A stretch of 64,000 nucleotides of DNA. It comes from Geodermatophilus obscurus DSM 43160 (GTDB lineage Bacteria; Actinomycetota; Actinomycetes; Mycobacteriales; Geodermatophilaceae). The stretch lies in the NCBI RefSeq assembly GCF_000025345.1, contig NC_013757.1, positions 1,054,001 to 1,118,000 on the forward strand, given 5' to 3'. The position numbers were made by a program, and so were the translations under genes. The notes beneath the pieces were generated by a model, which worked only from the letters and a program-made list of their open reading frames with translations, ran no database searches and had not been told where the DNA came from. Shown here piece by piece: positions 53,039 through 63,092 of the stretch (its first letter is position 1; every line of letters starts with the position of its first letter).

Positions 53039-54070
53039 GTGGAGTACCGGACGCTCGGCCGCAGCGGCTGCTCGGTCTCGACCCTTGCCCTGGGCACGAT
53101 GACCTTCGGCGCCGAGACCGACGAGGCGGGCGCGCACGAGCAGCTCGACCTCTTCGTCGAGGCCGGCGGCACGCTGGTCGACCTCGCCGACGTCTACTCC
53201 GCCGGCGCGGCCGAGGAGATCACCGGGCGCTGGCTGGCGTCCCGGCCAGCCGACGTCCGCGACCGCGTCGTCCTCGCCACCAAGGGCCGCTTCCCGCTGA
53301 CGGAGGAGCCCAACGCCCTCGGCAACTCCCGCCGCCACCTGCGCCGCGCGCTCGAGGACTCCCTGCGCCGGCTCGGCGTCGACCACGTCGACCTCTACCA
53401 GCTGCACGCCTGGGACCCGCTCACCCCGCTCGAGGAGACCCTGCGCTTCCTCGACGACGCGGTCTCCGCCGGCACGATCGGCTACCCGGGCCTGTCGAAC
53501 TTTACCGCCTGGCAGGTGCAGAAGGCCGTCGACCTCGCCGAGCACCGGCACCTCGCCGTCCCGGTCACCCTGCAGCCGAGCTACAGCCTGCTCGTGCGGG
53601 ACATCGAGTTCGAGGTCGTCCCCGCCTGCCTGCACAACGGCCTCGGCATGCTGGCCTGGGGCCCGCTCGGCGGCGGCTGGCTGTCGGGCAAGTACACCCG
53701 CGACCAGCGGCCGGAGGGCGCGACCCGGCTGGGGGAGGACCCCGGCCGCGGCATGGAGGCCTACGACCGGGTCGGCTCCCGGCAGCGCACCTGGGACGTG
53801 CTCGAGGCCGTCCAGGACGTCGCCGAGGCGCGCGGGGTGTCGATGCCGCAGGTCGCGCTCGCCTGGCTGGCGGCCCGGCCCGGCGTCACCTCGGTCATCC
53901 TCGGCGCCCGCACCACCGACCAGCTGCGGGACGACCTCGGCGTGGTCGACGTGACCCTGGACCTGGACGACGTCGCGCGGTTGGACGCCGCCAGCGACCC
54001 CGGGCGCGCCGACTACCCGTACGGGGACGTCGGCGCCGAGCAGCGCAGCCGGACGCCCGCCGGCCCCTGA
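53039..54070 (+). CDS. aldo/keto reductase
   Basis: 343 residues from GTG 53039. TIM-barrel oxidoreductase: VEYRTLGRSGCSVSTLALGTMTFG start, catalytic Asp and Tyr in DLADVYSAG, Lys in VLATKGRF, His in YQLHAWD, and the NADPH site GARTTDQL near the end. YajO/Tas-like subgroup judging by GTMTFGAETDE. Substrate unknown. Downstream of the divergent DUF1761/quinone reductase promoter region, so possibly part of a reactive-carbonyl response. Confidence 0.92.
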   Translation: MEYRTLGRSGCSVSTLALGTMTFGAETDEAGAHEQLDLFVEAGGTLVDLADVYSAGAAEEITGRWLASRPADVRDRVVLATKGRFPLTEEPNALGNSRRHLRRALEDSLRRLGVDHVDLYQLHAWDPLTPLEETLRFLDDAVSAGTIGYPGLSNFTAWQVQKAVDLAEHRHLAVPVTLQPSYSLLVRDIEFEVVPACLHNGLGMLAWGPLGGGWLSGKYTRDQRPEGATRLGEDPGRGMEAYDRVGSRQRTWDVLEAVQDVAEARGVSMPQVALAWLAARPGVTSVILGARTTDQLRDDLGVVDVTLDLDDVARLDAASDPGRADYPYGDVGAEQRSRTPAGP

Positions 54071-54214
54071 CCCGCGGGCAGCGGCTCGTCCCGGACCGAG
54101 GCCACCGAGTCCGGCACCCGGAGCCCGACCGGGGACACCCCGACCGCAGGAACCGGGGGACGATCCGGGTCTTCCCCGGTGTTCGCGGGGTCCGGGCCAC
54201 GCCAGGCTCGTCCC

Positions 54215-54532
54215 ATGACCAGCACACCCCAGGTCCCCGCACCCACCCGTCCCGAACTGCGCCGCAGCGGCACCGACCGCTGGCTCGGCGGCGTCTGCGG
54301 CGGCCTCGCCGAGTACAGCGGCATCGACGCCGTGCTCTGGCGGGTCGGCGCCGTCGGCCTCACCGTCGCCGGCGGCGCCGGCGTCGTCGTCTACCTGCTG
54401 CTGTGGGTGCTGCTGCCGTCGGCGCCGCTGCCCGCCGACCGATCCCCGTCGATCCTCGACGGGTTCGTCGACCGGCTGCACGCCGCCCTCACCGGGACCC
54501 GATCCGGCCCTCGGCCGGGCGGCTCCGTCTGA
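54215..54532 (+). CDS. PspC domain protein
   Basis: 105 residues from ATG 54215. PspC signature LRRSGTDRWLGGVCGGLAEYSGIDAVLWRVGAV then one or two hydrophobic helices (LTVAGGAGVVVYLLLWVLLPSA). PspC is the membrane component of phage-shock-type envelope stress responses. The C-terminus is short and Gly/Pro/Arg-rich. Fits with the DUF1707/LiaF-like gene near 7.3 kb as another envelope-stress part, though not linked. Confidence 0.9.
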   Translation: MTSTPQVPAPTRPELRRSGTDRWLGGVCGGLAEYSGIDAVLWRVGAVGLTVAGGAGVVVYLLLWVLLPSAPLPADRSPSILDGFVDRLHAALTGTRSGPRPGGSV

Positions 54533-54620
54533 GAGGACGGCCCGCGACCGGCGGGACGGCATCCCGATGGGCCACGATGACGCTCCAGCACCCACCCCCG
54601 ACCAGCACGGGAGACCCGAC

Positions 54621-55244
54621 GTGACCGTTCCGCCCGGACCGCAGCAGCAGCCCACCCCGATGGTGGTGCCGGCCTTCTTCGTCAGGCAGCGGATCACGCT
54701 GATGGTCAACCGCTACGAGGTCGTCGGGATGAACCCCGACGGCTCCGAGGGGCCGCTGCTCGCGTTCGCGGAGCAGAAGCGGATGAAGCTCAAGGAGGAG
54801 GTCGTCTTCTACGCCGACGCCTCCAGGAGCCGCGCGGTCTTCAGCTTCAAGGCGCGGCAGCGGCTCGACGTCGCCGCCGAGCACGACGTGTTCGACGAAT
54901 ACGGCAACCCGCTCGGGTACTTCCGCAAGCAGTTCGGCGCCAGCCTGCTGCGCTCGACCTGGAACCTGTCGGCTCCCGGCATCGACGCCGTCGGCCGGGA
55001 GCGCCGGCAGTCGATCGCCATCCTCCGCCGGGTCTGGGACTTCATCCCCTACATCGGTGACGTCTGGGTGCCGTTCGTCTTCCACTTCGACTTCGTCGAC
55101 ACCGCGACCGGCGCCCCGGTGCTGACCAGCGAGCGACAGAAGGCCGTCCGCGACCGCTACACCGTCAGGGTGCCCGACCCGCGGCTGGACTTCCGCGTCG
55201 CGGCGTCCATGGCCGTCGCCCTGGACGCGCTGCAGAGCCGCTGA
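54621..55244 (+). CDS. LURP-one-related (tubby-like) protein
   Basis: 207 residues from GTG 54621, chosen because GGGAGA lies at the right distance; ATG 54567 would add 18 residues. Beta-rich domain: FFVRQRITLMVNRYEVVGMNPDGSEGPLLAFAEQKRMKLKEEVVFYADASRSRAVFSFKARQRLDVAAEHDVFDEYGNPLGYFRKQFGASLLRSTW, as in LURP-one-related/scramblase-like proteins. These may bind phosphoinositides or modulate membranes; function unknown in bacteria. Confidence 0.72.
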   Translation: MTVPPGPQQQPTPMVVPAFFVRQRITLMVNRYEVVGMNPDGSEGPLLAFAEQKRMKLKEEVVFYADASRSRAVFSFKARQRLDVAAEHDVFDEYGNPLGYFRKQFGASLLRSTWNLSAPGIDAVGRERRQSIAILRRVWDFIPYIGDVWVPFVFHFDFVDTATGAPVLTSERQKAVRDRYTVRVPDPRLDFRVAASMAVALDALQSR

Positions 55245-55355
55245 GCCGGGCGGCTGCTCCCGCCGTTCGGTCGGTTCGACGCCGCGTCACCGCTCCCCTC
55301 CAGCGGGTGAGGCAGGCCCGGGATCCGCCGCGGCGGGCTGAAGGGCCGCTGTCGG

Positions 55356-57656
55356 GTGACCGATGCTCTCCCTGTGGTCCAGGTACTCGCGCGCGCCGCC
55401 CGGCGTCGACGCACCCGACAGCCGGCCGACCGGTCGCTGCGGGTCGTCCGCGTGTCCGCCACCGTCCTGACGTCGGTCTACGTGCTGTCGCTGGTGGCCC
55501 ACGGGCTCGGGGACGACGGCGTGCTCGCCACCCTCGCCGTCGGTGGCAAGTGGGTGTTCCTCGTCGGGCTGACCGGGCTGCTGGTCCTGCGGGCGCGGGC
55601 TCTGCGGGAGGACCGGGGCGCCTGGCTGCTCTTCGCCGCCGCCGTCGGGTCCTACACCGTCGGCTCGCTGGGCTACGCGCTGGCCGACGCCGCGCCGGGG
55701 CCGATCGTCCGGCCCGCCTGGTTCGACCTCGCCTTCGTCGCCTTCCACCCGCTGGCCTGTGCCGCCCTGTTCCGGCTGCTCCGGACGCGGGTCAGGCGGC
55801 TGACGTCGGGCATGTGGCTCGACGCCGTGGTCACCGGGCTGACCGCGGCGGCGTTCGCGTCCGCGTTCGCCATCGGCGCCTACCTCGACACCGCCCTGCG
55901 CGGCGCCGTCCTGATCGCCGTCTACCCGATCGCCGACCTGCTGCTGCTCGTGCTCATCGCCGGCGCCCTCGTGGTCATCGGCCGCGGCGCCGGTGCCGTC
56001 TGGTGGTGGCTCACCGCCGGGACCGCGCTGTTCGTGCTGACCGACACGCTGTACGCCTACCAGGTCGCCCACGGGACCTACGCCGTCGGCGGCCCGCTCG
56101 ACGTGGGCTGGGGCCTGGCGTTCCTCGGCTACGGCCTGGCCGCCTGCCAGCCGCCGATGCCGCGCAGGACCGACCAGCTGCTCGGCGTGCGGGCGCTGGT
56201 CGTCCCGGGGCTGTGTGCCATCGGCGCGCTCGTCCTGCTGCTGCGGGGCTACCTGGAGGACGGCGACCCGCTGGCCGGCGGGCTGGCGTTCACCGCCGTG
56301 GTGGCCGCCCTCGCCCGCACCGCGCTGACCTTCCGCGAGGTCGGCGCCCTGGCCGACAGCCGGCAGCAGGCGCGCACCGACGAGCTCACCGGCCTGCCCA
56401 ACCGCAGGCAGGTCTTCGAGACCTTCCGCGCCGCCGACGTCCGGATGGCCGCCGGGGGGACCACCGCGGTGCTGGTCCTGGACCTGGACCGGTTCAAGTA
56501 GATCAACGACTCCCTCGGCCACGGCGTCGGCGACGCCCTGCTGCGCGAGGTGGGGCCGCGGCTGGCCGGCCACCTCCGCAGCGGCGACCTGCTGGCCCGC
56601 CTGGGCGGGGACGAGTTCGTCGTCCTGGCCTCCGGCCTGGGTGAGGACGGCGCGCTGGCCCTGGCCGAGCGGCTGTGCGCGACCCTCGAGCAGCCCTTCC
56701 AGCTCGCCGGCATGGCGCTCGGCGTGGACGCGAGCGTGGGCATCTCCATCGGCCCGCGGCACTCCGGGCACGCCGAGGAGCTGCTGCAGATGGCCGACCT
56801 GGCCATGTACGCGGCCAAGGCCGGCCGCAGCTGCGCGGTGGTCTACGACGAGGCGCGTCACGGCTCCGGCCGGTACCGTCTCGAGGCCGTCGCCCAGCTG
56901 CGCCGGGCCATCGACGAGGGCGAGCTGGTGCTGCACCACCAGCCCAAGCTCGACCTGCGGACTGGCCGGGTCGACGGGGTGGAGGCGCTGGTGCGCTGGC
57001 AGCACCCCGAGCGCGGGCTGCTGTTCCCCGACGCGTTCGTCGAGCTCGCCGAGTCCGCCGGCCTCATGGGGCCGCTGACCCGCCGGGTGCTCGACGCCGC
57101 GCTGGCCCAGCGGCGGGCGTGGGCCGACCGCGGGCGCGAGCTGACCGTCGCGGTCAACGTCAGCCCGTCGAACCTGGTCGACGAGGGCTTCCCCGACGAG
57201 GTGGCCGGGCTGCTCGCCCGGCACGGCGTCCCGGCGACCGCGCTGGTCCTCGAGGTGACCGAGAGCCTGCTCATGGCGGACCGGGAGCGCGCCGTCCGTG
57301 TGCTCTCCGCGCTGCGGGAGACGGGCGTCGGCATCTCCATCGACGACTACGGAACCGGCTACTCGAGCCTGGCCTACCTGGCCAGCCTCCCGGTGACCGA
57401 GCTCAAGCTCGACCGCACCTTCGTCAGCGCGATGAACGACAGCGACCGGTCGGCGTCGATCGTCACCTCGACGCTGCAGCTCGCGCACGCCCTCGACCTG
57501 GTGTTCGTCGCCGAGGGGGCCGAGGACCGGGCCACCGTCGACGCGCTCGCCGCGCTGGGCTGCGACGTCGTCCAGGGGTACCACCTCAGCCGCCCGCTGC
57601 CGGCCGAGCAGCTGGAGCTGTGGCTGGAGGCCAGGACGGCCGCCCCGGTCGCCTGA
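55356..57656 (+). pseudogene. GGDEF-EAL c-di-GMP protein interrupted by an in-frame amber codon at 56499
   Basis: GTG start at 55356. About eight membrane helices (residues 35-300) precede a GGDEF domain that reads TDELTGLPNRRQVFE then LVLDLDRFK-TAG-INDSLGHGVGDALL. The stop (56499-56501) is exactly at the variable residue of FKxINDSLGH, so a CAG or GAG to TAG change explains it. After it the frame stays open: RLGGDEFVVLA, then EAL with EALVRW, EVTES, DDYGTGYSSL, KLDR and QGYHLSRP, to the stop at 57656. A downstream start at ATG-like 56550 would give an EAL-only product. Without suppression the N-terminal part lacks the GGDEF active site. Either a point mutation or an assembly error. Confidence 0.85.
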
Positions 57657-57835
57657 CCGCCGTCCTTCGACGGTCGCAGTTCCCGCACGCCGGGGCCTGT
57701 TGCGGGTCGACCTGGCGTCCCCGGGGTCGCCGCCCGAGTGGGGCCGCCGGGATCAGGCCCGTCGGGAACTGAGCCGCCCGCCCCCGGACGCGCCGGAGGG
57801 CGGGACCCCTGTCCGGGTCCCGTCCTCCGGCGGTG

Positions 57836-57896
57836 GGCCCCGCTCAGAGGCTCACCCCGAGCTGGCGAGGGGTGAGGGGAGCGGGGTCCTCTTTCA
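57836..57896 (-). repeat. dispersed palindromic element at the sdhB 3' end
   Basis: Nested hairpin: CCCCGCT 57838-57844 pairs with AGCGGGG 57880-57886, and CTCACCCC 57851-57858 pairs with GGGGTGAG 57869-57876. The minus-strand order after the sdhB stop (57894-57896) is AGAGGACCCCGCT, CTCACCCCTCGC, GGGGTGAG, CTCTGAGCGGGG. Nearly the same arrangement occurs at 62197-62256. Probable terminator of the sdh operon. Confidence 0.7.
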
Positions 57897-58733
57897 GCTC
57901 TTCGGCCGGGCACCGGCGCGCAGCGCGCCGAGCAGGTCGTGGTTGAGCCGGGAGATGTTCTCCATCGAGATGCCCTTGGGGCAGGCCGCCGAGCACTCGC
58001 CGATGTTGGTGCAGCCGCCGAAGCCCTCGCGGTCCTGCTGGGCGATCATGTTGACCACCCGCTCGTCGCGCTCGGGCTGGCCCTGCGGGAACAGCCCCAG
58101 GTGGCTGACCTTGGCCGCGGTGAACAGCATCGACGAGGCGTTCGGGCACGCCGCCACGCAGGCGCCGCAGCCGATGCAGGTCGCCGCGTCGAAGGCCGCG
58201 TCGGAGTCCTTCTTCGGCACCAGGATCGAGTGGGCCTCGGGCGCGGTCCCCGTCGGTGCGCTGATGTAACCGCCGGACTGGATGATCCGGTCCAGGGCGC
58301 TGCGGTCGACCGAGAGGTCCTTGATCACGGGGAACGCCGTCGCGCGCCACGGCTCGATGTCGATCGAGTCGCCGTCCTTGAACTTGCGCATGTGCAGCTG
58401 GCAGGTGGTCGTGGGACCGCCCGAGGTGCCGCGGCCGTGCGCCGTGCCGTTGATCATCAGACCGCAGCTGCCGCAGATGCCCTCGCGGCAGTCGTGGTCG
58501 AAGACCACCGGGTCGTCACCGGCGAGGATCAGCTTCTCGTTCAGGACGTCGAGCATCTCCAGGAACGACATGTCCGGGGAGATGTCCTCGACCTGGTAGG
58601 TCACCATCCGGCCCTTGTCGGACGGGCCCTTCTGACGCCAGATGCGCAGCGTCAGCGTCATGCCGTGGGGGGCCATGGCCGGGTCGGTCTCCGTGCCGGA
58701 CGCGAAGCTCGCGCCCTCACGTGTCGCTGTCAC
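57894..58733 (-). CDS. sdhB: succinate dehydrogenase/fumarate reductase iron-sulfur subunit
   Basis: 279 residues from GTG 58733 (GGAG about 10 bases upstream). Three cluster sites: 2Fe-2[12 protein letters not shown]...CQLH, and [12 protein letters not shown] plus [14 protein letters not shown] for 4Fe-4S and 3Fe-4S. Passes electrons from the SdhA flavin to the membrane heme subunit. It lies 22 bp after the sdhA stop. A palindromic terminator follows the stop. Confidence 0.95.
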   Translation of the reverse strand: MTATREGASFASGTETDPAMAPHGMTLTLRIWRQKGPSDKGRMVTYQVEDISPDMSFLEMLDVLNEKLILAGDDPVVFDHDCREGICGSCGLMINGTAHGRGTSGGPTTTCQLHMRKFKDGDSIDIEPWRATAFPVIKDLSVDRSALDRIIQSGGYISAPTGTAPEAHSILVPKKDSDAAFDAATCIGCGACVAACPNASSMLFTAAKVSHLGLFPQGQPERDERVVNMIAQQDREGFGGCTNIGECSAACPKGISMENISRLNHDLLGALRAGARPKS

Positions 58734-58755
58734 TCGTAGCTCCGCTGGGTCGTCG

Positions 58756-60702
<1,947 letters not shown>

Positions 60703-60716
60703 CGCGATGGGCTCCT

Positions 60717-61421
60717 TTAGCCGACGAGGCCGAAGAGAACGCTGAAGGGGACGACCAGGAAGCCGCCGATGAGCACCACGGAGAACACGAGGGCGAAGAG
60801 GTTGACCGTCTTCTCCCGGCGCTTGTTGCTCTGCCCGAGGGTCTGCGTGGCGCTCCAGATGCCGTGCCGCAGGTGCATGCCGAGCAGGACCAGCGCCAGC
60901 ACGTAGACCGCGGTGATGAGCGGGTTGGAGAAGCCGGCGATCAGACGGTCGTAGGGGGTGCCGTCGGGGCCCTCGGGGTTGGCCACGCCCATCGTGAGGT
61001 CGAGGATGTGGTAGACGATGAAGAGGCCGACGATCACGCCGCCCCAGCGCATGGTCCGCGAGGCGTAGCTCTGGGCCACGGCCTTCTTGGTGACGTAGCC
61101 GTGCGGCCGGGCCCGCTTGGCCTGTCGCCACAGCGAGATCACCGCCCAGGCGTGCGCGATGACCACGGTCAGCAGGACGATGCGGATGATGGTCAGCGTC
61201 GTCTGCGCGGGGACGGCCGGCTCGCCGATCGTGCGGATCCACTCCGAGTACCCGTTGAAGGACTCGCGGCCGGCGAAGACCTTGAGGTTCCCGATCATGT
61301 GCGCGATCAGGTACAGGACCATGATGATGCCGGTGACCGCCACGACGGCCTTCTTGGCCACCGAGTTGGTCTTGGCCACCTTGGGAGTCCTGCGCTGTCC
61401 CGGCTGCGTCACCGTCACCAC
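60717..61421 (-). CDS. sdhC: succinate dehydrogenase cytochrome b subunit
   Basis: 234 residues from GTG 61421 (GTGs at 61418 and 61412 are alternatives). Five transmembrane helices with heme-ligating His: [32 protein letters not shown] and [13 protein letters not shown] (four candidate axial His for two hemes). Single large type B anchor. Start of the sdhCAB operon, divergent from the molybdopterin oxidoreductase; a palindrome (61494-61509) lies in the shared region. Confidence 0.9.
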   Translation of the reverse strand: MVTVTQPGQRRTPKVAKTNSVAKKAVVAVTGIIMVLYLIAHMIGNLKVFAGRESFNGYSEWIRTIGEPAVPAQTTLTIIRIVLLTVVIAHAWAVISLWRQAKRARPHGYVTKKAVAQSYASRTMRWGGVIVGLFIVYHILDLTMGVANPEGPDGTPYDRLIAGFSNPLITAVYVLALVLLGMHLRHGIWSATQTLGQSNKRREKTVNLFALVFSVVLIGGFLVVPFSVLFGLVG

Positions 61422-61493
61422 GAAGGCAAAGGTAGGCCCCTGCCAGGATTGCGACCACGTCAACGCGCGGTGACTCAGCTCTCGTAAGGGTGC

Positions 61494-61509
61494 CCTTACC
61501 GTGCCGGAC
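61494..61509. promoter_or_regulatory. GTAAGGG-TG-CCCTTAC palindrome upstream of sdhC
   Basis: A perfect 16-bp palindrome with 7-bp arms and a TG centre, 73 bases upstream of the sdhC GTG 61421 and 80 bases upstream of the molybdopterin oxidoreductase start. The AAGG/CCTT halves resemble DtxR/IdeR-type iron boxes, and sdh is iron-rich, but the match is partial. Confidence 0.5.
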
Positions 61510-61588
61510 GGTTACAGTTCGCGCCCGCGAGGGCTGGGCCACACCCGCGGAGCGGTTGGCCGGCCCCCCGGCGGGGGAGGAGCACGGC

Positions 61589-62197
61589 ATGGCTGGACCC
61601 ACGCGAGGATTCCTCGGACGGCGCCGGGAGCGCGACCCGCGCCTGCCGCCCGGGCAGTACGACGCCGGCCGCGACTGGCCGGTGCTGACCGCCGAGCCGA
61701 CGCCGCGCATCTCGCCGGAGACCTGGAGCATCACCGTCGACGGCCGGGTGGAGAACCCGACGACGTGGACCTGGGACGAGGCCCACCGGCTGCCGCGCTC
61801 GGAGTACCGCGGCGACATCCACTGCGTCACCACGTGGTCGAAGTTCGACACCTCGTTCGCCGGCGTCAGCGTCGACACCCTGCTCGAGGCGGCCCGCCCG
61901 ACCCCCGAGGCGCACTTCGTCGTCGCGACGTCCAAGACCGGCTACACCACCAACCTGCCGCTGGAGGACGTCACCGGCGGGAAGGCGTGGGTGGTGTGGG
62001 AGTACGACGGCGGCCCGCTGCCCATCGAGCACGGCGGCCCGGTGCGGCTGCTCGTGCCGCACCTCTACTTCTGGAAGAGCGCCAAGTGGGTCACCCGGCT
62101 GACCCTCCTGCAGCGCGACCAGCCCGGCTTCTGGGAGCAGAACGGCTACCACGACCGCGGCGACCCGTGGCGCGAGCAGCGCTACCAGGGTGACTGA
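61589..62197 (+). CDS. sulfite oxidase-like molybdopterin oxidoreductase
   Basis: 202 residues from ATG 61589 (AGGAG upstream). Sulfite-oxidase fold (YedY/Moco-binding) with the molybdenum-ligating Cys in [13 protein letters not shown], plus the family [12 protein letters not shown] and [17 protein letters not shown] landmarks. No TAT signal or heme domain, so likely cytosolic. The neighbouring flavin reductase starts inside its end (8-bp overlap), so it should be its electron donor. Substrate unknown. Confidence 0.88.
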   Translation: MAGPTRGFLGRRRERDPRLPPGQYDAGRDWPVLTAEPTPRISPETWSITVDGRVENPTTWTWDEAHRLPRSEYRGDIHCVTTWSKFDTSFAGVSVDTLLEAARPTPEAHFVVATSKTGYTTNLPLEDVTGGKAWVVWEYDGGPLPIEHGGPVRLLVPHLYFWKSAKWVTRLTLLQRDQPGFWEQNGYHDRGDPWREQRYQGD

Positions 62198-62984
62198 AGA
62201 AGGACCCCGCTCTCCTCATCCCTCGCAGGCTGGGGATGAGCCTCTGAGCGGGGCCGTCCCGGCCCCGGGCGGGCCTGGAGGCGGGGCCGGCCGGGCGCCC
62301 AGCGGCGGGTGGCGCACCGCGACCGTCGTCGGCGTCCGGCGGCCGGTGCCGCGGGCGGTGGAGCTGCAGCTCGACGTCGCCGACCGGGTTCGGCACCTGG
62401 CCGGCCAGCACTACGTCGTCCGGCTGACCGCCGACGACGGCTACACCGCCCAGCGGTCGTACTCGGTCGCCTCCGCGCCGGGGGACCCGCTGGTCGAGCT
62501 GTTCGTCGAGCGCCTGGACGACGGCGAGGTCTCCACCTTCCTCGCCGACGTCGTCGAGCCCGGCGACCGGCTGGAGGTGCGCGGCCCGATCGGCGGCTGG
62601 TTCGTGTGGGACGGCGAGCGGCCGGCGCTGCTGGTCGGCGGCGGCACCGGCGTCGTCCCGCTGGTCGCCATGCTGCGCGCCGCGCGCGATCTCGGCCGCA
62701 CCGACCTGCTGCGCACCGCCGTGTCGACCCGCACGCTCGCCGAGCTGCCCTACGCCGACGAGCTGCTCGAGGCCGGCGCGCTGGTGGTCACCACGCGCGA
62801 GCCCCACGGGGTGCGGCCGGCCGGCCGGCTGACCGCCGCCGACCTCGTGCCGCTGTGCGAGCCGGGTCGGACGGCGTACGTCTGCGGTTCGGATGGCTTC
62901 GCGGAGGCGGCCAGCCGGCTGCTCGTCGACCTGGGGATCCCGGCGGCCGACGTCCGCGTCGAGCGCTTCGGCGCCAGCGGGTGA
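62190..62984 (+). CDS. FAD/NAD(P)-binding ferredoxin-reductase-type oxidoreductase
   Basis: 264 residues from GTG 62190, overlapping the preceding stop. FNR-type: FAD-binding RSYSVASAP, NAD(P)-binding LLVGGGTGVVPLVAML and the C-terminal AYVCGSDGFAEA. It likely feeds electrons to the sulfite-oxidase-like protein. Codons 1-22 lie within the dispersed repeat 62197-62256 and encode an unusual [20 protein letters not shown] stretch; the conserved domain begins near residue 40 (GGWRTATVVGVRRPV). No better in-frame start is seen downstream. Confidence 0.82.
   Translation: MTEEGPRSPHPSQAGDEPLSGAVPAPGGPGGGAGRAPSGGWRTATVVGVRRPVPRAVELQLDVADRVRHLAGQHYVVRLTADDGYTAQRSYSVASAPGDPLVELFVERLDDGEVSTFLADVVEPGDRLEVRGPIGGWFVWDGERPALLVGGGTGVVPLVAMLRAARDLGRTDLLRTAVSTRTLAELPYADELLEAGALVVTTREPHGVRPAGRLTAADLVPLCEPGRTAYVCGSDGFAEAASRLLVDLGIPAADVRVERFGASG
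62197..62256 (+). repeat. dispersed palindromic element overlapping a coding start
   Basis: CCCCGCT 62205-62211 pairs with AGCGGGG 62247-62253; CTCATCCC 62215-62222 pairs with GGGATGAG 62233-62240. It follows the molybdopterin oxidoreductase stop directly and falls inside the first 22 codons of the flavin reductase, so it forms an RNA hairpin at the start of translation as well. Nearly the same as the minus-strand copy at 57836-57896. Confidence 0.7.
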
Positions 62985-63092
62985 GGAAGGACCCCTCGAA
63001 GGACCCCCTGCCCTCGTCGGCCCCCCTGCAGGGTCCCGCCGCGAGCTTGCGAGCGGTGGGGGTGGGGGGAGGGCAGGAAGGGCCCTTCTTCA
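62985..63092. repeat. facing pair of dispersed palindromic elements
   Basis: Between the convergent flavin reductase and M1 peptidase genes. Segments GAAGGACCCC, GGACCCCCTGCCCTCG, CCCTGCAGGGTCCCGC and GCGAGCTTGCGAGCGG and, at the right, GGAGGGCAGGAAGGGCCCTTC are arranged as two halves. The outer CTGCCCTC/GAGGGCAG pair spans the whole unit. Likely bidirectional terminator. Confidence 0.6.

Noticed and set aside
55287-57584. Long minus-strand open frame opposite the GGDEF-EAL gene
   Set aside because: Low-complexity Gln/Arg/Gly product; the plus strand carries full GGDEF and EAL motifs.
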